Shown here: positions 57,953 through 64,000 of the stretch, piece by piece
Layout of the letters: each line of letters opens with the position of its first letter
Numbering within the stretch: the first letter of the stretch is position 1
Assembly: GCF_024168485.1 (NCBI RefSeq)
Contig: NZ_JALJVY010000011.1
Span: 62,001 to 126,000, forward strand
Reading direction: 5' to 3'
Length of the DNA: 64,000 nucleotides
Source: Sphingobium sp. OAS761
GTDB lineage: Bacteria > Pseudomonadota > Alphaproteobacteria > Sphingomonadales > Sphingomonadaceae
Translations under genes and position numbers: made by a program
The notes under the pieces: model-generated
What the model was told of the DNA's origin: nothing
What the model saw: the letters and a program-made list of their open reading frames with translations, nothing else
The model's database searches: none

Positions 57953-59041
57953 ATGAACGCCTTTTCGTGCCTTGCCGGAACCACGATGGCGGACAGCTGG
58001 CCGATGGCGCGGGTCATGGCGGGCATGTCCGCCATGCCGGTGGCACATGCGATCGATCTGGCCCTGTTTTTCGAGGTCGACGAGCGCGCGCGCCACGACG
58101 CCCTGATTGCGGAGACGCGCCGGCATATCGGCGGATGCATCGCGGCCATCGAAACGGCGATGCGTGTGTCGCTAGACCATGAGCCCACAGTGACGACGGC
58201 GCTCAAATCCTCGCCCGAGCCGCTATGCTGGGCGACGATCCGCGCCCAGCCCAGTCTGGTCAGCCCGGCGCTGCTCGCGCATATGCAGGTTCGCGCAGGA
58301 TTGAGCCTGATGCTGCGCCAGTTCGGGCAGCGCGATGTGGAATCGGCGGGCGAGGAGGACATCGAGTGGTTGCCGCGCCCCGATGACCCGGAAGCCGGGG
58401 AGGCCATGACCGCCCTTGGCCTGGCCGAGGCCCGATGGATCGCGCCCGGCGGGGATGCCCAGCCGATGCGACCGGACCTGCCTGCCGAAGAGTTTGCGGA
58501 ACTCGTCTGGACTGTCGCCGCGTGCCTCGCCATCGGCGCGAGCCGCGCCGTCGGCATGCCCGCCGACGGGATGATCGTCGCATTCGAACGATCTGGAATG
58601 GCGCTGCTGGCCGACCATGATGAAAGCGTCAGCCCGATCATCCAGGCGGAACGCCTCGTGCGCCGCATGGGCGCGCGGGCGGATGCGCCCGAGCTTTTGG
58701 GCAAAGCGCTGGGCGGACGCCGCTTCCTTATATTCGCGGCGCTGACTGCACGGCGGCTGCGCATGTCGGTGCAGCAGGTCGTCGAAATATTGATTGCAGG
58801 ACCAATGCCCCAGGTCGCGGCGCTCTGCCGCGCGCTGGGCGGGTCGGATGCCGACTACCGCCATCTTCTGCTCGCGTTGCGGCCGGTGCGCCCGGCCTTG
58901 TCAGACCCGGCCGTCGTCGCGGAGGCAGAGCGCTATGGCGCTCTTGAAGAACAGGCTGCGGACATGACGGTCAGCGCGCTGCGTGCGCCGGCCGCGCTTC
59001 GCAACAAGATCGATCATCTGCTGCGTGCATCGGCGCGATGA
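57953..59041 (+). CDS. DUF2336 family protein
   Basis: 362 residues, mostly helical, no signal or membrane segment. The pattern ARHDALIAETRRHIGGCIAAIE, SLVSPALLAHMQVRAGLSLM, ARWIAPGGDAQPMRPDLPAE and RRFLIFAALTARRLRMS resembles DUF2336 proteins of alphaproteobacteria, often located beside sensor kinases. The start is uncertain: ATG 57953 has no ribosome site, and ATG 57986 is an option. The last 4 bp overlap the kinase-like gene (ATGA), so the two are coupled. Confidence 0.75.
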   Translation: MNAFSCLAGTTMADSWPMARVMAGMSAMPVAHAIDLALFFEVDERARHDALIAETRRHIGGCIAAIETAMRVSLDHEPTVTTALKSSPEPLCWATIRAQPSLVSPALLAHMQVRAGLSLMLRQFGQRDVESAGEEDIEWLPRPDDPEAGEAMTALGLAEARWIAPGGDAQPMRPDLPAEEFAELVWTVAACLAIGASRAVGMPADGMIVAFERSGMALLADHDESVSPIIQAERLVRRMGARADAPELLGKALGGRRFLIFAALTARRLRMSVQQVVEILIAGPMPQVAALCRALGGSDADYRHLLLALRPVRPALSDPAVVAEAERYGALEEQAADMTVSALRAPAALRNKIDHLLRASAR

Positions 59042-60420
59042 ACATGCCTGCGCACCCGGTCGTCATCCGCGCGGCGCTTTCCGCCGACGGGCATCTGCTC
59101 AGCGCCGATCCCCCTTTGCTGACGCTCCAGCGCGAGGCGGGCAGCGACCTTGGGGCGCCGCTTGCCGTGCCGCAGTTGGCTGCGATCGGACGGCTTGCCT
59201 TGCGCTTGGGCGTGACAGTCTCGCGACCCGTCGTAGCGGCTACCATGCGCGGCGACATCGATATGTGGGTGCGGGCGCGGGCTGATGATGACGGCGTGAT
59301 CCTGTCGATCATCGACTGGCAGGAACGTCAGGTGGCCGTCGTGCCGCCGGACGCTGCGCGCCGGGAAAGCGATCTGGCCGCGTTGGCCGAAGGCTGGATC
59401 TGGCAGGTCGACACGCAGATGCGGTTTGAAATGGTAGCGGAAGGATCGGGCGGAGCACAGGATGCGCTGCCCGCCGCCCCGCCGGCGCCGGGAAGCCGCT
59501 TTTCGGCCTATTTCGAATTGCGGCCCGATGCGGAAGGCGACATGGCCATGCTGCGTGCGCTCGCGCAGCGCCGCGCTTTTCGCGATCAGGTTGCGGCAAT
59601 GGTGGCCGAACCAACGCAATCGGTGCGATTGTCCGGCTTTCCGCTCTTCGACGTCGCGGGCCAGTTGACCGGCTATCGCGGCGCGGCCTGCGCCACCGAG
59701 CGGCTGGTATTCGCGCCGCTGGACAGCGCTCCTGCTGCCGCTCTCTATCCAGCGGAATTTGGCAAGCGCCTGGATCGCTCGCTGCGCCAGCCTCTCGGCC
59801 GCATCATTGCCAATGCCGACACGATCGGCGCGCAACTGGAAGGGCCGTTGCGCGAGGATTATGCCGGTTATGCACGGGACATTGCCGTGGCCGGGCGGCA
59901 TTTGATGGCTTTGGTGGACGATTTGGCCGACCTGCAGGCAATTGACCGCCCGGATTTTGCCGTGATCGCCGAAGAGGTCGATCTGGCCGACCTGGGTCGT
60001 CGCGCCGCGGGGTTGCTGGCGGTCAAGGCCCTCGACAGGAATATTCGGGTCATCGCGCCGGATGGAGACGCGGCTGTGCTTGCGACCGGCGAGTTTCGGC
60101 GGGTGCTGCAAATCCTCGTCAACCTGATTGGCAACGCCGTGCGCTATTCGCCCGACGGGACCGAGGTGCGGATCGTCACCGAACGTGACCATGGCGAAGC
60201 GCGGATCATGGTTATCGATCAGGGACCCGGCGTGGCGGTGGCCGATCGGGAACGCATATTCGAAAAGTTCGAGCGGCTGGGTCGCGACGATTCGGGCGGT
60301 AGCGGGCTTGGGCTTTATATTTCACGACGTCTGGCGCGGGCGATGGAGGGGGACATCCGCATCGGCGGAACCCCGGGCGAGGGCGCCCGCTTCATCCTGA
60401 CGCTTCCGGCCGCGATCTGA
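59038..60420 (+). CDS. Histidine-kinase-like protein with Arg at the H-box position
   Basis: 460 residues, soluble. Residues 1-110 unassigned, about 111-230 PAS-like (EGWIWQVDTQMRFEMV ... FPLFDVAGQLTGYRG). The dimerisation helix is RLDRSLRQPLGRIIANAD; aligned with the usual SHELRTPL it has Arg247 where the phospho-His should be. The ATPase domain is intact: N box ILVNLIGNAVRYSP, G1 MVIDQGPGVA, F box IFEKFERLG, G2 SGGSGLGLYISRR. It may be a pseudokinase, an ATP-dependent scaffold, or a phosphatase-type regulator. Overlaps the DUF2336 gene by 4 bp. Confidence 0.82.
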   Translation: MNMPAHPVVIRAALSADGHLLSADPPLLTLQREAGSDLGAPLAVPQLAAIGRLALRLGVTVSRPVVAATMRGDIDMWVRARADDDGVILSIIDWQERQVAVVPPDAARRESDLAALAEGWIWQVDTQMRFEMVAEGSGGAQDALPAAPPAPGSRFSAYFELRPDAEGDMAMLRALAQRRAFRDQVAAMVAEPTQSVRLSGFPLFDVAGQLTGYRGAACATERLVFAPLDSAPAAALYPAEFGKRLDRSLRQPLGRIIANADTIGAQLEGPLREDYAGYARDIAVAGRHLMALVDDLADLQAIDRPDFAVIAEEVDLADLGRRAAGLLAVKALDRNIRVIAPDGDAAVLATGEFRRVLQILVNLIGNAVRYSPDGTEVRIVTERDHGEARIMVIDQGPGVAVADRERIFEKFERLGRDDSGGSGLGLYISRRLARAMEGDIRIGGTPGEGARFILTLPAAI

Positions 60421-60445
60421 CCGTTTTTTATGCGGAGAACGAAAA

Positions 60446-60472
60446 AAAAGGCGCCCGGTCCGGGCGCCTTTT
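60446..60472. terminator. Bidirectional rho-independent terminator
   Basis: AAAAGGCGCCCG (60446-60457), GTC loop, CGGGCGCCTTTT (60461-60472): perfect 12-bp palindromic stem with A tract before and T tract after. It serves both the kinase-like gene and the converging gltA. Confidence 0.92.
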
Positions 60473-60490
60473 CCGTTCGTTCGCTAGCGA

Positions 60491-61777
60491 TCAGCGCGCG
60501 CTGACCGGAACATAGTCGCGCTGCACCGGACCGGTGTAGAGTTGGCGCGGACGGCCGATCTTCTGCGCCGGGTCCGAAATCATCTCGTTCCACTGTGCGA
60601 CCCAACCCACGGTGCGGGCAAGGGCGAAAAGCACGGTGAACATTTCGGTCGGGAAGCCGATGGCCGACAGGATCACGCCCGAATAGAAGTCGACATTGGG
60701 ATACAGCTTCTTTTCGATGAAATAGGGATCGTTAAGGGCGATCTGCTCCAGTTCCTTCGCCACGTCGAAGATCGGATCGTCGACGCCCAGTTTCTCGAGG
60801 ACATCCTTGGCGGTCTTCTGCATGACGGTCGCGCGCGGATCGTAATTTTTATAGACGCGATGGCCAAAGCCCATCAGGCGGAAGGGATCGTCCTTGTTCT
60901 TCGCGCGGGCGATATATTCAGGAATGCGGTCGACCGTGCCGATCTCGTGCAGCATGTTGAGGGCGGCTTCGTTCGCTCCGCCATGGGCGGGGCCCCAAAG
61001 GCACGCGATGCCGGCCGCGATGCACGCGAACGGGTTGGCACCGGACGAACCGGCAAGGCGCACGGTCGAAGTCGAGGCGTTCTGCTCATGGTCGGCGTGG
61101 AGGATGAAGATCTTGTCCATCGCATCCACCACCACCGGGTCCGGAATATATTCCTCCGCCGGTACCGAAAAGGTCATGCGCAGGAAATTTGCGGTGTAGC
61201 TCAGGTCGTTGCGCGGATAGACAAAGGGCTGACCGGCCGAATATTTATAGGCCATGGCCGCGATCGTCGGCATCTTCGCGATCAGGCGGTGGCTGGCGAT
61301 CTTGCGCTGTTCCGGATCGTTGATGTCCGTCGAGTCATGGTAGAAGGCGGACAGGGCGCCGACGACGCCGCACATGATGGCCATCGGATGCGCATCGCGG
61401 CGAAAACCGCGATAGAATGTCGTCAATTGTTCATGCACCATGGTGTGGCGCGTAATGGTGTGGGTAAACTCGTCCAGTTCCTGCTTAGACGGCAATTCGC
61501 CGTTCAGCAGCAGATAGCTGACTTCCATGAAGCTGGACTGTTCGGCAAGCTGGCCGATGGGATATCCGCGATGCAGCAGCACGCCTTCGTCGCCATCAAT
61601 GTAGGTCAGGCCGGATTCGCAGCTGGCGGTGGAGGTGAAACCGGGATCATAGGTGAACATACCGGTATTCGCGTAGAGCTTGCGCACGTCGATGACCTGG
61701 GGACCGACCGAACCGTCCATGACGGCATAATCGTAGCTGTTTCCCCCCACGTTCAAACTGGCTGTGTTGTCCGACAT
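60491..61777 (-). CDS. gltA: Citrate synthase (type II)
   Basis: Entry step of the TCA cycle. 428 residues from the ATG at 61777 ([12 protein letters not shown]), with AAGGAG upstream. N-terminal Gram-negative-type domain, then the catalytic residues: [21 protein letters not shown] (His), [16 protein letters not shown] (His and Arg) and the Asp in [24 protein letters not shown]-regulated hexameric type by family. 20 bp downstream of gltX in the same direction. Confidence 0.97.
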   Translation of the reverse strand: MSDNTASLNVGGNSYDYAVMDGSVGPQVIDVRKLYANTGMFTYDPGFTSTASCESGLTYIDGDEGVLLHRGYPIGQLAEQSSFMEVSYLLLNGELPSKQELDEFTHTITRHTMVHEQLTTFYRGFRRDAHPMAIMCGVVGALSAFYHDSTDINDPEQRKIASHRLIAKMPTIAAMAYKYSAGQPFVYPRNDLSYTANFLRMTFSVPAEEYIPDPVVVDAMDKIFILHADHEQNASTSTVRLAGSSGANPFACIAAGIACLWGPAHGGANEAALNMLHEIGTVDRIPEYIARAKNKDDPFRLMGFGHRVYKNYDPRATVMQKTAKDVLEKLGVDDPIFDVAKELEQIALNDPYFIEKKLYPNVDFYSGVILSAIGFPTEMFTVLFALARTVGWVAQWNEMISDPAQKIGRPRQLYTGPVQRDYVPVSAR

Positions 61778-61797
61778 ATTGTTCTCCTTGTATGCCA

Positions 61798-63240
61798 TCA
61801 ACCGACCGATGCGTGCCCGACATCGTTCAGTCGTCCCAAGCTCTCCTCTTTCCCCAGCAGGAAGAGGACATCGAAAATGCCCGGCGAGACCGTTCGGCCG
61901 GTCAGCGCGGCCCGCAAAGGCTGCGCCACTTTGCCCAGCCCCAGGCCGGCATCCTCTGCCACGCGGCGTATTACGTCCTCGATCGCTTCGACCGTCCAGG
62001 ACTGGACGGGTGAGAGAGCGTCGGCTGTCTTGGCCAGCAGCGCGCGCGCGGAGTCGTCTAGCAGAGCGGACGCCTTTTCGTCAAAATCCAGCGGGCAATT
62101 TTTGAACAGAAATTCGCCACCTTCCGCAATTTCGTTAAGGGTCTTGGCGCGTGGCTTCAACTGGGGCATCGCAGTTTCCAAAAGCGCCATGTCCTCGTCG
62201 GACAATTGCGTGCCCAATCGCTGGCCGATGCGCGGGCTGACCAGAGCGGCAAGGCGCGCATCGTCGGCTTCGCGCAGATAATGGCCGTTCAGATTTTCCA
62301 GCTTTTTGAAATCGAAGCGCGAAGGGGACCGCCCGACGCCGTCGATGTCGAAAAGTTCGACGGCACGGTCGCGGGAAATGGTCTCTTCGTCGCCATGACC
62401 CCAACCAAGCCGCAGTAGATAGTTGAGCACCGCTTCGGGCAACATGCCCATTTCGTCGCGATAGGCGTCGACGCCCAGCGCACCGTGGCGCTTCGACAAT
62501 TTCGCTCCGTCCGCTCCGTGGATCAGCGGAATATGGGCGTAGACCGGCTCGTCCCAACCCATCGCCTTGATGATGCCCAACTGGCGAAAGGCATTGTTCA
62601 GATGGTCGTCGCCCCGGATGACATGGGTCACGCCCATGTCATGGTCGTCGACCACGACCGCCAGCATATAGGTCGGTGTGCCGTCCGACCGGAGCAGGAT
62701 CATGTCGTCCAGTTCGGCATTCTGCACGACGACGCGGCCCTGCACCGCATCGTCGATTACGGTTTCCCCTTCGCGCGGTGCCTTTAGACGGATGACGAAG
62801 GGTGCGCCCGCCGGAGCCTCGTCCGGTGCCCGGTCGCGCCAGCGGCCGTCATAGCGCATCGGCTGCCTGGCCGCGCGCTGGGCCTCGCGCAGGGCGGCCA
62901 ACTCCTCAGGGGTGGCGAAGCATTTATATGCGTCGCCCTGGGCCAGAAGCTGGTGAGCCACCTCCGCATGGCGGGCCGTTCGGGCGAACTGGAACACGGG
63001 TTCTTCGTCGCCCAGCAGGCCCAGCCAGTCCAGCCCGTCGAAAATTGCAGCGACCGCGGCGTCGGTCGATCTTGCGCGGTCGGTGTCTTCTACGCGCAGC
63101 AGGAACTTGCCGCCATGGTGACGCGCGAACAACCAGTTGAACAGCGCCGTGCGGGCGCCCCCGATATGCAGAAAGCCGGTAGGGGACGGGGCGAAACGGG
63201 TCACCACCTGCTTGTTCATTCCCGTTGCGCTTGCCGTCAT
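61798..63240 (-). CDS. gltX: Glutamyl-tRNA synthetase
   Basis: Charges tRNA-Glu (in organisms without GlnRS, tRNA-Gln as well). 480 residues. Class I signatures: [19 protein letters not shown] (HIGH-type, HIGG) and the KMSKS-type [11 protein letters not shown]. Anticodon-binding helical domain follows. Start uncertain between ATG 63240 (AGGGAAT upstream), 63252 and 63219; the open frame continues far upstream over comEC and is false there. Twenty bp before gltA, probably cotranscribed with it. Confidence 0.96.
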   Translation of the reverse strand: MTASATGMNKQVVTRFAPSPTGFLHIGGARTALFNWLFARHHGGKFLLRVEDTDRARSTDAAVAAIFDGLDWLGLLGDEEPVFQFARTARHAEVAHQLLAQGDAYKCFATPEELAALREAQRAARQPMRYDGRWRDRAPDEAPAGAPFVIRLKAPREGETVIDDAVQGRVVVQNAELDDMILLRSDGTPTYMLAVVVDDHDMGVTHVIRGDDHLNNAFRQLGIIKAMGWDEPVYAHIPLIHGADGAKLSKRHGALGVDAYRDEMGMLPEAVLNYLLRLGWGHGDEETISRDRAVELFDIDGVGRSPSRFDFKKLENLNGHYLREADDARLAALVSPRIGQRLGTQLSDEDMALLETAMPQLKPRAKTLNEIAEGGEFLFKNCPLDFDEKASALLDDSARALLAKTADALSPVQSWTVEAIEDVIRRVAEDAGLGLGKVAQPLRAALTGRTVSPGIFDVLFLLGKEESLGRLNDVGHASVG

Positions 63241-63268
63241 ATTCCCTGACATTCGTCCTGATAACCCG

Positions 63269-64000
63269 ATGAATGCGACGCCCCCTAGCATGGCTTTTGA
63301 GCCACGACAAACGTCCCTTGTGACCAGGGCCGGCAGGACCGTGCTGGCCTCGTTCGCCGCCTTGGAACAGTGGCTGGAGGCGGAGCGCGAACAGCTTGCC
63401 CTATGGGTTCCCGTGCCGATGGGAGCAGGCGTGGCCGCGTGGTTCTTCCTGCCTGCGCCGATGGCCTGGCTCGCCTTTTGCAGCACGATGCTGGCGCTCG
63501 CCTGCGCGGGCATGTTGCTGCCGTCCGGCGCGCGGTCGCGCCGGGCGCTGATTGCCGGCGGCCTGCTGGCCTGTCTTGGCTGCGGCCTTGTATGGGGGAA
63601 GGCGAGCCTGCTGGGGCAGGCGCCCCTTCGGAATGCACAGTTCTTGACCGTGACAGGGGAAGTGGCCGGCGTGCGGGCCATGCTGGCGCAGGCGATGGTA
63701 CGGGCGATGGTTCGCCCCGCCGATGCGCCCGGCTTGCCGCGCTTGATCCGCGTGAATATCGACGACGCCGCGATCCCGGCCGGACTGGGGAAGGGGAGCA
63801 TCATCCGGTTCCGCGTCCGGTTGATGCCGCCCGCGCCACCGGCTGTGCCCGGCGCCTATGACTTCGCCGCGCGCGCCTATTTCGACGGTATCGGCGCGAC
63901 CGGGCGGGCCCTGCCGCCGATCATGGTGCTGCGGCCCTCTACGGCATCTCCGTCGCTGCGCGCGGCCTTGTTCGGCCATGTGCTCGGCCGGCTGGACGGT
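63269..64000 (+). CDS. comEC: ComEC/Rec2 family protein, 5' part (runs off window)
   Basis: Inner-membrane channel for DNA uptake in natural transformation. The frame from ATG 63269 stays open for 244 codons to the last base. It reads [20 protein letters not shown], then membrane helices ([51 protein letters not shown]). A soluble OB-like segment follows ([15 protein letters not shown] ... [20 protein letters not shown]) with the family marker [19 protein letters not shown]. The competence (metallo-beta-lactamase) domains lie beyond the window. ATG 63290 is an alternative start. Divergent from gltX with a very short gap (28 bp). Confidence 0.9.
   Translation, partial: MNATPPSMAFEPRQTSLVTRAGRTVLASFAALEQWLEAEREQLALWVPVPMGAGVAAWFFLPAPMAWLAFCSTMLALACAGMLLPSGARSRRALIAGGLLACLGCGLVWGKASLLGQAPLRNAQFLTVTGEVAGVRAMLAQAMVRAMVRPADAPGLPRLIRVNIDDAAIPAGLGKGSIIRFRVRLMPPAPPAVPGAYDFAARAYFDGIGATGRALPPIMVLRPSTASPSLRAALFGHVLGRLDG

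Noticed and set aside
63370..63861. 163-codon plus-strand frame near the right end
   Set aside because: It overlaps in another frame the comEC reading frame, which is open from 63269 to the window edge and has the family motif [14 protein letters not shown].

Overview
The window is GC-rich chromosomal DNA from an alphaproteobacterium, most likely a sphingomonad (order Sphingomonadales). Four things support this: the protein sequences read like that group throughout; the gene orders nuoA-N / birA / coaX / rnj / DUF1467 and dnaX / ybaB look familiar from it; a CIRCE operator controls groESL; and a palindromic intergenic repeat of a type I associate with these genomes is present. No integrase, transposase, phage gene, CRISPR array or rRNA operon was seen. 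Most of the window is core genome.

Layout. 1-4.5 kb: end of dnaX, ybaB, lon and hup. 4.7-9.0 kb: an RlpA lipoprotein, tRNA-His beside hisI, a small lipoprotein, then a leftward set (YitT membrane protein, TPR/AspH hydroxylase, L,D-transpeptidase). 9.1-14.5 kb: carbon metabolism (malic enzyme MaeB; a LysR regulator divergent from malate synthase glcB). 14.5-18.8 kb: DUF885 peptidase, chromate transporter and YghU, all leftward. 18.9-21.2 kb: groESL with a CIRCE element and a heat-shock-type promoter. 21.2-30.8 kb: M28 peptidase, GST, PHA depolymerase, methyltransferase, ABC-2 exporter, a WYL-like small protein, MATE exporter, DUF808 and two small proteins. 31.0-34.6 kb: a frameshifted L,D-transpeptidase, an M23 peptidase, efp, an unknown secreted protein and an inositol monophosphatase.

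34.7-53.5 kb: the complete 14-gene complex I operon runs straight into birA, coaX, rnj and a DUF1467 gene, mostly with 1-10 bp overlaps. It has two departures from a plain nuo operon. A palindromic repeat flanked by a 23-bp near-perfect duplication, and a lower-GC unknown gene, sit between nuoD and nuoE. A 49-codon membrane-peptide gene sits between nuoE and nuoF. Several genes in this run use non-ATG starts, apparently including a CTG for birA.

53.6-60.4 kb: a five-gene group of poorly characterised proteins. It holds an 890-residue membrane-anchored coiled-coil protein (TipN-like layout), an Hpt-like protein with Trp where the phospho-His belongs, a nucleotidyltransferase-like/membrane fusion, a DUF2336 protein, and a histidine-kinase-like protein with Arg at the H-box position but an intact ATP-binding domain. 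Two phosphorelay-family proteins side by side that both lack the phosphoacceptor are the best candidate here for an undescribed system. 60.4-64 kb: citrate synthase, glutamyl-tRNA synthetase and the 5' part of a divergent comEC that runs off the window.
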